From assembly GCF_000013705.1 (NCBI RefSeq), contig NC_007947.1:1240001-1304000 (forward strand): 64,000 nt of DNA, given 5' to 3'. Each line of letters opens with the position of its first letter. Within the stretch, counting starts at the first letter, position 1. Both the position numbers and the translations under genes were made by a program. Shown here in pieces: positions 25,482 through 34,374 of the stretch. Under the pieces are notes generated by a model that saw nothing but the letters and a program-made list of their open reading frames with translations, ran no database searches and was not told the DNA's origin. This DNA comes from Methylobacillus flagellatus KT. GTDB lineage: Bacteria > Pseudomonadota > Gammaproteobacteria > Burkholderiales > Methylophilaceae.

Positions 25482-26420
25482 TTACTTGAGCGGAATCTTG
25501 TCTGTGGGGATGCCGCGCAGGCTGCCAAATGTGAGGGCGTATTGCCGCGTGATTTCGGCGCCGAAGAAAAAAATCTGCGCGGAGTAATACACCCATAGCA
25601 ACAGGGCGATCAAGGAGCCTGCCGCACCGAAGCTTGATGCCACCGCGCTGTTGCCCAAATATATCCCGATCAGGTATTTCCCAAGGCTGAACAGGATGGC
25701 GGTGAAGGCGGCCCCTATCCAGACATCCGACCATGGCAGCTTCACGTCAGGCAGCATCTTGAAGATGACGGCAAACATCGAGGTGATCACGCCAAAGCTT
25801 ACCAATGCGGAAATGTGCTTGAATACGCCGATGGCCGTAATGAAGCGGCCAACGAACTCCGCGAAGAACTGCTCGACCAGCGCCAATCCGGCATTCACCA
25901 GCAATGAAGTCAGCAACAGGAAGGCGAGCGAGACGATGATGCTGAATGAAAGCAGCCTTGTCTTGACCAAGTTGCCAATGGCTGCCTTGCCGCCCCGGGC
26001 CGTGTCCTTTGAGACTTCCCAGACTTCATCCAGGCTGGCCTTGAGTTCGGCAAACACTGTCGTCGCCCCGATGAACAGCAGGGCAGAGGCGATCAACGTC
26101 GCCACGATGCCGGACTTGGGATTGCTCGACTTAGCCAGCATGCTCTGGATCACCTGCGCGCCGCTCTCGCCCACCAGGTCCGATATCTGCGCCACAATTT
26201 CGCCATGTGCGGCACGCTCACCGAGGAAGTATCCTGCAATCGCAATCACCAACACCAGGATAGGGGTCAGCGAGAACATGGTGTAAAAAGCCAGCGCGGC
26301 CCCCTTGCTGGTGGCGCGATGGGAAAACCATGACAATACCGATTGCACCAACAGTTGGCGCAAACACTTGAGCCTATGCAGGGCTTGTTCGCTCAAGCCT
26401 TGTAGCAGTTTGGCAACCAA
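25482..26420 (-). CDS. YihY/BrkB family inner-membrane protein
   Basis: Integral membrane protein of 312 aa with about six helices. The family signature ATSKGAALAFYTMFSLTPIL lies near residues 35-55, and GAAGSLIALLLWVYYSAQIFFFGAE near the C-terminus. Function is poorly known; it was once wrongly annotated as RNase BN. The start is TTG at 26420, supported by GGAG about 7 bases upstream. It is the last gene of a possible three-gene minus-strand unit with the PCu(A)C chaperone and a small membrane protein. Confidence 0.88.
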   Translation of the reverse strand: MVAKLLQGLSEQALHRLKCLRQLLVQSVLSWFSHRATSKGAALAFYTMFSLTPILVLVIAIAGYFLGERAAHGEIVAQISDLVGESGAQVIQSMLAKSSNPKSGIVATLIASALLFIGATTVFAELKASLDEVWEVSKDTARGGKAAIGNLVKTRLLSFSIIVSLAFLLLTSLLVNAGLALVEQFFAEFVGRFITAIGVFKHISALVSFGVITSMFAVIFKMLPDVKLPWSDVWIGAAFTAILFSLGKYLIGIYLGNSAVASSFGAAGSLIALLLWVYYSAQIFFFGAEITRQYALTFGSLRGIPTDKIPLK

Positions 26421-26455
26421 AAGCGTACTCCTGTTTATATTCGGCGGCGGATATG

Positions 26456-26905
26456 TCAGTGTGCGTGATGCTCCATCCCTTGGTGGGAGACGGCCCGTCC
26501 GTTGAATACCGCGGAGACACTCTCCTGCACGGCTTGCCCGTCTTCAAATACCAGGGTCAGCGGAATGGCATCGCCCACCTTCACAGGGCTTTTGATCCCA
26601 ATGAGCATCAGGTGCGCTCCGCTAGGCTTCAATTCTACAGGGGTGTTGGCCTTGAGTTCGAGTCGCTGCAGCGGGCGCATTTTCATGATGCCGTCATCCA
26701 TCAGCATTTCATGGACTTCAACCTTGTCCGCATGACTGGAGCTGGCCGAGACCAACACGACATCCTTGTCCGATACGATGCGCGCATAACCAGCTGCCAC
26801 CTTTTGCCCAGGTGCAGTGGTGCGCACCCACGGCTCGACGATGGTAACCTCGGCCTGTGCATGGAGACTGCAAAGCAATAGCAGGCTTAGGCAGATGTGT
26901 TTCAT
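26456..26905 (-). CDS. periplasmic copper chaperone, PCu(A)C family
   Basis: Secreted Cu(I)-binding protein of 149 aa, implicated in loading the CuA/CuB centres of cytochrome c oxidase. A short signal peptide (MKHICLSLLLLCSLHAQA) is followed by the PCu(A)C domain with the ligand set H-x-M (VHEML), M (KMRPL) and HLM (GAHLMLIG). The C-terminus has an extra His/Met end (GMEHHAH) that may also bind copper. Its ATG overlaps the stop of the upstream 100-aa gene by four bases, showing translational coupling. Confidence 0.92.
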   Translation of the reverse strand: MKHICLSLLLLCSLHAQAEVTIVEPWVRTTAPGQKVAAGYARIVSDKDVVLVSASSSHADKVEVHEMLMDDGIMKMRPLQRLELKANTPVELKPSGAHLMLIGIKSPVKVGDAIPLTLVFEDGQAVQESVSAVFNGRAVSHQGMEHHAH

Positions 26906-27204
26906 TGTGGATCTCCTAGGGAAAGAGGTTCAGTGTAGGCGCTGATGCCGGGCAGGGCGAGTGCCGCTGGCCCAAGCGTCAATGTTTGCGAGACGAGCTG
27001 GTGCGAAAGCGCCACGCACGCGATACATGGCGTAAGCGGCTTGGTGCTAGAAGCCGGGGCAACAATGCAAAGCTCGCCAAAGAAATCCGCACCGGCAGGG
27101 CCGTCGCCCATGGTCGCGGTCTGCAGCAATAACCAGCAGCCGAATCCCAACAGCAGGAAAAAGGCGCTCATCCCGCCTACCAGCTTCAATTGATCAAATT
27201 CCAT
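26902..27204 (-). CDS. small membrane protein upstream of copper chaperone, 100 aa
   Basis: Unrecognised protein with one clear N-terminal membrane helix (residues about 8-28) and a periplasm-like remainder with two nearby cysteines (LTPCIACVAL) plus another in LCIVAP, which could bind metal. It overlaps the PCu(A)C gene by ATGA, so the two are made together, and a role in copper delivery is a reasonable inference. The start at 27204 has a weak GCGGG upstream. It might be a short relative of DUF2946-type proteins, though I cannot confirm that. Confidence 0.65.
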   Translation of the reverse strand: MEFDQLKLVGGMSAFFLLLGFGCWLLLQTATMGDGPAGADFFGELCIVAPASSTKPLTPCIACVALSHQLVSQTLTLGPAALALPGISAYTEPLSLGDPQ

Positions 27205-27354
27205 CCCGCTATCTTAACATGCGTCTTTCAACAGATAACGCCCTGCGTCGAGTCAGCTTTGCTAGGAAAAGGTGGATTGACCCTTAGTTCATACAATGAG
27301 AAATGCATGAATATCCCCTGCATGCAGGGGTGTAAGTTGTGTTCTGCTCATTGT

Positions 27355-27501
27355 TTATTGCAGGTTTTGATTTTGGGTTTTGGTTTCGCGGCGAACATTG
27401 CTGATAAGCACACCCAGGCCAGCGAGCAGCAGCGCATAAGTGGCAGGCTCGGGCACCGGTGTGAGCAGGTAGGCGTGGTAAAAATTGTCGTCATCTATTC
27501 T
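27355..27501 (-). pseudogene. orphan PEP-CTERM tail without an N-terminus
   Basis: Minus-strand translation in one frame gives NFYHAYLLTPVPEPATYA, then LLLAGLGVLISN and a basic tail ending at TAA (27355-27357). This is an unmistakable PEP-CTERM sorting signal. The frame is stopped upstream by TGA at 27504-27502, with no ATG, GTG or TTG start or signal peptide in frame. The rest of 27205-27606 has no coding sequence. The simplest reading is the 3' remains of a deleted PEP-CTERM gene, though a frameshift in an assembly is possible. Confidence 0.75.
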
Positions 27502-27606
27502 TCAGCATTGATGAAATTGTGGGTGTTGAGACTGTCTCGTTGGGCATAAAGCACTATTGTCAGGGCCTGAAAACAAGGGCAGCCATGCTAAAATCCATTC
27601 CCATCT

Positions 27607-30600
27607 ATGACGACAACCAGTTCTATCAATGAGCGCCAAGTGCTGAAGCACTTGCAGGCGCAACTTCCCGATTGTTTATTGCTTGACCGCTTCCATTTAA
27701 AGCGCCGTTTGCAGCAGGTTGGTGCCATGCTGGAGCAGGGCAAACCGGTTGATAAACTGATGACAGAGCTGGCAACAAAAGTCCAGACCTCTCTTCAACG
27801 CCGACAGTTAAGGCAGGAACAGTTACCTAAGCCCGAATATCCGGCTGAATTGCCCGTTAGTGCACGCAAGGATGAAATTGCGCAGGCGATTGCCAAGCAC
27901 CAGGTGGTCATCGTGAGTGGGGAGACAGGCTCTGGTAAGACGACACAATTGCCGAAAATCTGCCTTGAGCTGGGGCGTGGTGTTGCCGGGTTGATCGGGC
28001 ATACTCAGCCGCGGCGGATTGCTGCGCGCTCGGTGGCGTCGCGCATTGCACAGGAGCTGAAATCCCCATTGGGCGAGGCGGTAGGTTACAAGGTGAGATT
28101 CAACGACCGACTCTCGGAAACCACCTATATCAAGCTGATGACGGACGGTATTCTGCTTGCGGAAACGCAGGGTGACCGTTTCCTCAACGCCTACGACACC
28201 ATCATCATCGACGAGGCGCACGAGCGCAGCCTGAATATCGATTTTCTGCTTGGCTATCTCAAGCAATTGTTGCCGCGCCGGCCTGACCTCAAGGTGATTG
28301 TCACCTCGGCGACCATTGATGCCGAGCGCTTTTCACGCCATTTCAACGGCGCGCCGGTGATCGAGGTCTCCGGGCGGACTTATCCGGTGGAAATCCGCTA
28401 CCGACCCCTGGGCAGTCGCCGCATGGTGGTGGCGCCGCCAGCGCCAGTCGCTGCGCCGGTGCCAGTCGTGGCGCAAAAAGAAGAGGCGCCGCAGGAGGAT
28501 ATCATTGATATCGGCATCAAGCGCAAGGCAGGCAATATCGATCCTTCCATCCGCAAATGGCTGGAGGACGATAATGACGTGGAGGTGCTGGGTCAGGACA
28601 TCATGGGCATCCAGCGCAAGCCGCGTGCCGAAGCCAAATGGCTGGAAGAGGACGATGCCGAGGAAGCGATGGAGGAGGCGATCCTCGATTCCGTGGAGCA
28701 ACTGTCGCGGCTCGGCGGCGGCGACATCCTGGTGTTCCTGCCGGGCGAGCGCGAGATTCGCGAGACGGCGGATTACCTCAACAAGCACCTGCGCCATGTG
28801 GAGATATTGCCCTTGTTCGCGCGCCTCTCCATAGAAGACCAGCAGAAAGTATTCCGCTCCAGCGGCGGGCGGCGCGTGGTGCTCGCCACCAATGTCGCCG
28901 AGACTTCGCTCACCGTGCCGGGCATCAAGTATGTGATCGATACCGGTCTGGCGCGGGTCAACCGTTACAGCGCACGCGCCAAGGTCGAGCAATTGCAGGT
29001 GGAGAAGATCTCCCAGGCGGCGGCGCGTCAACGAGCCGGTCGCTGCGGACGCGTGTCCAACGGTATCTGTATCCGGCTGTATGACGAAGCGGATTTCAAT
29101 CACCGTCCCGAATTCACCGATCCCGAAATCCTGCGATCCTCGCTAGCCGCTGTCATCCTGCGCATGGCTGCGCTCAAGTTGGGCAACGTGCAGGACTTTC
29201 CATTCATCGAAGCACCAAGCTCGCGCTATATTGCCGATGGCTACCAGCTATTGCAGGAGCTGGGCGCGGTGGATGCAGAGCAGAATATCACCGATACCGG
29301 ACGTCAGTTGGCGCGCCTGCCGCTGGATCCACGCGTCTCGCGCATGATCCTGGAAGGCAAGAAGCAGGGCTGTGTGCGTGAAATCCTCATCATCGCCAGC
29401 GCGCTGGCGATACAGGATCCGCGAGAGCGTCCCATGGACAAGCGCGAGGCGGCTGATCAGGCACATGCCAAGTTCAATGTCGAGCATTCCGATTTTCTTG
29501 GCTTCATCAAGCTGTGGGAGTGGTACGAAGACGCGCTCAAGACCAAGAAATCGAACAAGGACTTGCTCAACAAGTGCCACAGCAATTTCCTCTCGTTCCT
29601 GCGACTCAAGGAGTGGCGCGAGCTCTACCAGCAGCTCAGGGAAATTGCCGAGGAGCTTGAACTTAAGCTCAACGAGCAGCCTGCTTCCTATGAGCAGGTG
29701 CACCGTGCCTTGCTTGCCGGGTTGCTCGGCAATATCGGTTTCAAGGATGGCGAAGCGGACAATTATCTCGGCGCGCGAGGCATCCGTTTCCATATCGCGC
29801 CGGGTTCCACGCTGAAGAAAGCGCGGCCCAAGTGGGTGATGGCCGCCGAATTGATGGAAACCACCAAGCTCTATGCGCGCTGTGTGGCGCGTATAGAGCC
29901 GGACTGGATAGAGCCCCTGGCGCGCGGCCTGACACAAAGCCACTATAGCGACCCGCGCTGGGACCGCAAGGCTGCCCAAGTCGTGGCATGGGAACGCGTG
30001 AGCCTGTATGGCCTCACCGTGGTGCCGCGCCGCCGCGTGCATTACGGCCCGATCAATCCCCAGGAGTCGCGAGAGATATTCATCCGCGAGGCATTGGCGA
30101 ACATGGAATTCGATACGCGTGCGCCGTTCTTTGCCGCCAACCGCAAGCTGATTGCAGAGATCGAGGAGCTGGAGCACAAGGCGCGGCGGCAGGATGTGCT
30201 GGTGGACGAGCATACGCTGTTTGCGTTCTACGATGCCATCATTCCGGCAGGCATCGTCAATGGTGCAGGATTCGAAAAATGGCGCCAGGAGGCGGAAAGG
30301 GAAACCCCGCGCCTGCTGTACCTCACGCGCGACCACCTGATGCGTCATGGCGCAGCGGGTGTGACCGAGGTGCAGTTCCCGGAAAGCCTGGAGCTGGATG
30401 GCGTGAAACTGCCGTTGAAATACCGTTTCGAGCCGGGCCATCCGCTTGATGGCGTGACGGCGACCGTGCCGCTGGCCTTGCTCAATCAGCTCAACCCGGT
30501 CGAGGCGGAATGGCTGGTGCCGGGCATGATACGCGAGAAGGTCACGGCGCTGATCAAGGCGCTGCCCAAGACGCTGCGACGTGTCTGCGTGCCGGTGCCG

Positions 30601-31737
30601 GATTTCGTGACCGGCTTCCTGGAAACCGCAACCAGGAAGGACGGCGCATTGTTGCCTGCATTGGCGAGCTATATCCAGCAGCGCACCGGCTTGAAGCTGA
30701 GTGCCAGCGAATGGCAGGCCGATGCGCTGGACGCGCACCTTTACATGAACTTCCGCGTGGTGGACGAGAAAAACCGCGAGCTTGGCAGCGGCCGCGACTG
30801 GCACGCACTCAAGGCCCAGCTTGGCCAGGCCGCGCAGCTGACCTTCCGCAGCAATTCGCCCGGTATCGAGAAAGCCGGCCTCAAGCAATGGGATTTCGGC
30901 GACTTGCCGCCGACATTGAGTTTCAGCCGTGACGGGCGCCAATTGACTGGGTACCCGGCGCTGGAGGACAACGGCGACAGTGTTGCCATCAAGCTGTTCG
31001 ATACCGAGCTGGCCGCGCGGCAATCCCACCGGGCAGGAGTACGCCGGTTGATGCGTTTCGAGCTCAAGGAACAGATGAAGCAACTGGAAAAAGGCCTGCC
31101 GGGCTTCAATCAATATGCCTTGCAGTTGCGCAGCATCATGAGTCCGGAAGAGTTGCGCGAGGACATGCTGGTCGCGATCAGTGATCGCGCCTTCATCGGC
31201 GAGGATGAGCTTCCGCGCAACAGCCAGGACTTCATGGCATTGAAAGCCCGTGCCCGCACGCGCCTACCGGCAGTCGTGGAGGGCGCAGGCCGGTTGGCAA
31301 CCGCAATTGCTACGGAATACACGCAGCTCACACAAAAGTTGAACGCCGCTCCGGCCAGCCTGTCCAGAGTCAAGAAGGAGCTGGAGGGCCAGCTTGCGCG
31401 CTTGCTGCCCAAGCGTTTTTTCAGTGCGACGCCTTGGGATACCCTGCAGCACCTGCCACGTTATATCAAGGCCATGCGGCTGCGTCTGGAGAAATATCCC
31501 GGCGCGATAGAGCGTGATACTCGCAGCGGCCAGGCCGTGCAACAGATCTGGGAGCGCTGGGAATCTCATGTGCAGGGATTGCGCAAGGCAAACCAGGAAG
31601 TGCCGCCAGCCGTGCTGGACTATCGCTGGCTGATCGAGGAACTGCGCGTTTCCCTGTTTGCGCAGGAGCTCAAAACACCGTTCCCGGTATCGGTGAAGCG
31701 CTTGGATAAGGCCTGGGAAGACATGGTTCGTGCTTAG
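27607..31737 (+). CDS. hrpA: ATP-dependent RNA helicase HrpA
   Basis: DEAH-box RNA helicase of 1376 aa, related to the eukaryotic Prp2/Prp22 group; in E. coli HrpA acts on stalled or collided ribosomes. Walker A GETGSGKTT (about 105-113), IIDEAHERS (about 200), a GRCGR-like motif VI (RQRAGRCGRVS), the ratchet/OB region and the large C-terminal DUF3418 are all present. It is about 75 residues longer than E. coli HrpA because of a Pro/Ala- and acid-rich insertion between the two RecA folds (about residues 275-360). The ATG at 27607 has no strong ribosome site. Monocistronic; a structured repeat follows its stop. Confidence 0.95.
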   Translation: MTTTSSINERQVLKHLQAQLPDCLLLDRFHLKRRLQQVGAMLEQGKPVDKLMTELATKVQTSLQRRQLRQEQLPKPEYPAELPVSARKDEIAQAIAKHQVVIVSGETGSGKTTQLPKICLELGRGVAGLIGHTQPRRIAARSVASRIAQELKSPLGEAVGYKVRFNDRLSETTYIKLMTDGILLAETQGDRFLNAYDTIIIDEAHERSLNIDFLLGYLKQLLPRRPDLKVIVTSATIDAERFSRHFNGAPVIEVSGRTYPVEIRYRPLGSRRMVVAPPAPVAAPVPVVAQKEEAPQEDIIDIGIKRKAGNIDPSIRKWLEDDNDVEVLGQDIMGIQRKPRAEAKWLEEDDAEEAMEEAILDSVEQLSRLGGGDILVFLPGEREIRETADYLNKHLRHVEILPLFARLSIEDQQKVFRSSGGRRVVLATNVAETSLTVPGIKYVIDTGLARVNRYSARAKVEQLQVEKISQAAARQRAGRCGRVSNGICIRLYDEADFNHRPEFTDPEILRSSLAAVILRMAALKLGNVQDFPFIEAPSSRYIADGYQLLQELGAVDAEQNITDTGRQLARLPLDPRVSRMILEGKKQGCVREILIIASALAIQDPRERPMDKREAADQAHAKFNVEHSDFLGFIKLWEWYEDALKTKKSNKDLLNKCHSNFLSFLRLKEWRELYQQLREIAEELELKLNEQPASYEQVHRALLAGLLGNIGFKDGEADNYLGARGIRFHIAPGSTLKKARPKWVMAAELMETTKLYARCVARIEPDWIEPLARGLTQSHYSDPRWDRKAAQVVAWERVSLYGLTVVPRRRVHYGPINPQESREIFIREALANMEFDTRAPFFAANRKLIAEIEELEHKARRQDVLVDEHTLFAFYDAIIPAGIVNGAGFEKWRQEAERETPRLLYLTRDHLMRHGAAGVTEVQFPESLELDGVKLPLKYRFEPGHPLDGVTATVPLALLNQLNPVEAEWLVPGMIREKVTALIKALPKTLRRVCVPVPDFVTGFLETATRKDGALLPALASYIQQRTGLKLSASEWQADALDAHLYMNFRVVDEKNRELGSGRDWHALKAQLGQAAQLTFRSNSPGIEKAGLKQWDFGDLPPTLSFSRDGRQLTGYPALEDNGDSVAIKLFDTELAARQSHRAGVRRLMRFELKEQMKQLEKGLPGFNQYALQLRSIMSPEELREDMLVAISDRAFIGEDELPRNSQDFMALKARARTRLPAVVEGAGRLATAIATEYTQLTQKLNAAPASLSRVKKELEGQLARLLPKRFFSATPWDTLQHLPRYIKAMRLRLEKYPGAIERDTRSGQAVQQIWERWESHVQGLRKANQEVPPAVLDYRWLIEELRVSLFAQELKTPFPVSVKRLDKAWEDMVRA

Positions 31738-31754
31738 CGCCGCTCACAAAACCC

Positions 31755-31820
31755 TTTTGGCGTCGTTGCTCCGCCTTGCCGTACTTGTTGTATTGTCTGC
31801 GGCAGAGCGTCTAGCCAAAA
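31755..31820. repeat. dispersed structured repeat, copy A
   Basis: TTTTGGC (31755-31761) and GCCAAAA (31814-31820) bracket a 66-base element that includes TTGC...CTTGC...GTA and CTGCGGCAGAGCGTCTAGCC. A related, shorter element occurs at 56047-56097, whose ends have changed together so that they still pair. It lies 17 bases after the hrpA stop. Confidence 0.6.
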
Positions 31821-31921
31821 TCGCTTCGCTGGGCTTTGTCCGTAGCGCTTAATACGCGAATTGTCGCCAGCCAGGTCCATTTGATGATGCATCAAAGCAT
31901 CGCGAGATTGAGGAGGAAGCG

Positions 31922-33175
31922 TTGTTGAAATTGCGCCGTTCACTAGCTTTTATATTGGTTTGCAGCCTGTTTTACAGCGCGCTGTCGCATGCTGACGGGC
32001 AAAGTTTCGACGAATGGATGCAAGACTTCAACCGTGATGCCCTGTCGCAGGGGATTTCCGAAACGACTTTGCAGGCGGCCTTGGCTGATGCCGAGCCGAT
32101 CGCGCGCGTGGTCGAACTGGACCAGGCACAGCCTGAATTCGTGCAGACCTTCCTCAATTACCTCAATCGGCGCGTCACCCCCAAGCAGATCGCGCGCGGG
32201 CAGGCCTTGCTGCAGGAACAGGAGCATCTGCTGCGGTCTGTGGAGCAGCAGTACGGCGTGCCTGCCGCCATACTGCTTGCATTCTGGGGGCTGGAAACCA
32301 ATTACGGACAGACGCTGGGCGGTTTTTCCACGCCCCAGGCACTGGCAACGCTGGCTTATGAAGGGCGCCGTCATGCGTTCTTCCGCAGCCAACTGCTTGA
32401 CGCCTTGCGCATCATCGATGCAGGCCATATCGAGGCTGGCAACATGGTCGGGTCATGGGCTGGCGCGATCGGGCATATGCAGTTCATGCCCTCGACCTTC
32501 CTGGCCTATGCCGAAGATGGCGATGGGGACGGCAGAATCAATGTCTGGCAATCCATTCCCGATGCCATGGTTTCCGCCGGGCGTTATCTGCATTCGATAG
32601 GCTGGAGGCGTGGTGAGCCAGTTGCCATCGAGGTCACGCTCCCTGATGATTTTGCCTGGCAGTATGCCGCCCTCAACCAAAAGCGCAGCGTGGAACAATG
32701 GCAGGAGCAGGGCGTACAGGCGGCGGACCAGCAGGCACTGCCCATTGGCCTCAATGCGGCGATTGTCTTGCCGCAAGGCTGGCGCGGCCCTGCTTTCATG
32801 GTGTTCGACAATTTCAGCGTGGTGATGCAATGGAATCGTTCCACCAGCTATGCGTTGACGGTGGCGCATCTTGCCAGCCGCCTGCAGGGTGGGCCTGCCT
32901 TGATTGGCGGTATAGGTGCCGAGCAGGAGGCGGTGAGCATTGATGCCGTCAAGCGCCTGCAGCAGCAGTTGACGGAACTGGGTTTCGATACCGGGGGTAG
33001 CGATGGCTTGCCTGGCCCCCGGACGCAGGCAGCCATTAGGGGATACCAGTTCGCACATGCCTTGCCGGCGGATGGCTACGCATCACCTAGTCTGCTGCAG
33101 CATGTGGCAACTACGCTTGCCAGCCAGGCAGAGGACACAGAATTGATCCCGGGCTTTCCTGGCACCCAGCCTTGA
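31922..33175 (+). CDS. lytic murein transglycosylase, MltB family, with PG-binding domain
   Basis: Periplasmic enzyme that cuts peptidoglycan glycan chains to 1,6-anhydromuropeptides, 417 aa. A signal peptide (RRSLAFILVCSLFYSALSHA) is followed by the SLT_2 domain with catalytic Glu in FWGLETNYG (about residue 124) and GAIGHMQFMPSTF. A C-terminal peptidoglycan-binding domain spans about 340-395. It starts with TTG at 31922 or the adjacent TTG at 31925; AGGAGG ends 5 bases before the first. No lipobox Cys is seen, so it is soluble, unlike E. coli MltB. Confidence 0.9.
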   Translation: MLKLRRSLAFILVCSLFYSALSHADGQSFDEWMQDFNRDALSQGISETTLQAALADAEPIARVVELDQAQPEFVQTFLNYLNRRVTPKQIARGQALLQEQEHLLRSVEQQYGVPAAILLAFWGLETNYGQTLGGFSTPQALATLAYEGRRHAFFRSQLLDALRIIDAGHIEAGNMVGSWAGAIGHMQFMPSTFLAYAEDGDGDGRINVWQSIPDAMVSAGRYLHSIGWRRGEPVAIEVTLPDDFAWQYAALNQKRSVEQWQEQGVQAADQQALPIGLNAAIVLPQGWRGPAFMVFDNFSVVMQWNRSTSYALTVAHLASRLQGGPALIGGIGAEQEAVSIDAVKRLQQQLTELGFDTGGSDGLPGPRTQAAIRGYQFAHALPADGYASPSLLQHVATTLASQAEDTELIPGFPGTQP

Positions 33176-33258
33176 CCATGCCTGCTGTAGCAGAAGTGCC
33201 AGGCCAGTGCGCACAGGTAAGAGTAGTATCCAAATAATAGCCAAAGGAGAAACCGTAC

Positions 33259-34290
33259 ATGAGCCAGAGTAACGTGAGCCCCCAGCGCAAACTGCGCTGG
33301 GGAATACTGGGCGCCGCGCGCGTCAATGAGCGCCTGTTGCCCGCTATCGTGGATGCAGCCAACGCCGAGCTGGTGGCGATTGCCAGCCGCCGTCCGGGTG
33401 CTGCCGCTGCCACAGTGCAAAAGCATGCACCCCAGACGGCAAGCACTGTCAAGTGCTATGACGTGCCCGACGCATTGCTCGATGATGCCAATGTCGAAGC
33501 GGTCTACTTGCCCATGTCCAATCACGAACATACCGAATGGGCGCTGAAGGCCATCGCGAAAGGCAAGCATGTCCTGATCGAAAAGCCGCTGGCGCTGACG
33601 GTGGCAGATGTCGATGCCATCGCGAACGCAGCGAAGCAGCAGGGTGTGACGGTGATGGAGGGCTTCATGTATGTCTTCCATCCGCAATTTGCGCGCGTGC
33701 AGGAGCTGCTGCGTTCCGGCGTGATCGGCGACATCAAGTTCGTGCGCGCGAGCTATTCCTTCCTCATGAAGCCGGCCCGCCTCTATCGCCTGGAAAGAGA
33801 CGTGAACCATGGCGGCGGCGCGATGTGGGACATCGGCCCTTATGCGGTCCATTCATTGAGGCGCTGCTTTGGCACCGAGCCCAAGCGCGTGGTGACGATC
33901 GCCAAGTATGCCGAGAGCGGTGCGGATATCGCCACCAGCGGTGTCTTCGACTTCGGTGAAGGCAGGCATGGCCATTTCGATATCAGCTTCGAAACCTCCC
34001 GGCGCTCCGAATATGAGGTGACAGGCAGCAAGGGTGGCTTGAAATGCCATACTGTCTGGCAGCAGGCAGGCGATGTGCCCGTGATTACCTGGTGGACCGA
34101 GGATGGCCGCTTCTGGGAAGAGCGCTTGCCCGTGAGCAGCCATTTCATCCTTGAAGTCGAGCATTTCAGCGACTGCGTGCTCAATGGCAAGCCACCGTTC
34201 CTCAGCCTGGCGGATGCGCGTGGCAACTGTCAGGCGATTGTGGCGGCAATGCAGTCGGCAGCGGAAGGGCGGAGCATTAATATTGAGTAA
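33259..34290 (+). CDS. Gfo/Idh/MocA family oxidoreductase
   Basis: NAD(P)-dependent sugar or polyol dehydrogenase type, 343 aa. The N-terminal Rossmann fold begins WGILGAARVNERLLPAI (the third glycine of GxGxxG is replaced by Ala/Asn-type residues), and the EKP motif is in LIEKPLAL (about residue 108). The C-terminal domain has GGGAMWDIGPYAVH, with the DxGxYxxH motif of the active site. AAGGAG lies 10 bases before the ATG. The substrate cannot be told. It is the last gene before the restriction island, from which it is separated by an inverted repeat. Confidence 0.88.
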   Translation: MSQSNVSPQRKLRWGILGAARVNERLLPAIVDAANAELVAIASRRPGAAAATVQKHAPQTASTVKCYDVPDALLDDANVEAVYLPMSNHEHTEWALKAIAKGKHVLIEKPLALTVADVDAIANAAKQQGVTVMEGFMYVFHPQFARVQELLRSGVIGDIKFVRASYSFLMKPARLYRLERDVNHGGGAMWDIGPYAVHSLRRCFGTEPKRVVTIAKYAESGADIATSGVFDFGEGRHGHFDISFETSRRSEYEVTGSKGGLKCHTVWQQAGDVPVITWWTEDGRFWEERLPVSSHFILEVEHFSDCVLNGKPPFLSLADARGNCQAIVAAMQSAAEGRSINIE

Positions 34291-34295
34291 GAAGG

Positions 34296-34324
34296 CAGCT
34301 ATCGAACTTCCCTATAGATAGCTG
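34296..34324. repeat. inverted repeat at the left border of the restriction island
   Basis: CAGCTATC (34296-34303) and GATAGCTG (34317-34324) form a perfect 8-base stem with a 13-base loop, 5 bases after the oxidoreductase stop. No U-run follows. It may end the upstream transcript with Rho or mark the border of the inserted island. Confidence 0.55.
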
Positions 34325-34374
34325 ATAATGGCATTGATCCTGTAGAATTCAGTGCTTTGGAACTCAATTAAGTC

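Noticed and set aside
29248..31113. 621-codon minus-strand frame inside hrpA
   Set aside because: Opposite a conserved helicase gene, rich in Arg/His/Gln/Leu as expected for antisense of GC-rich coding DNA; no recognisable domain.
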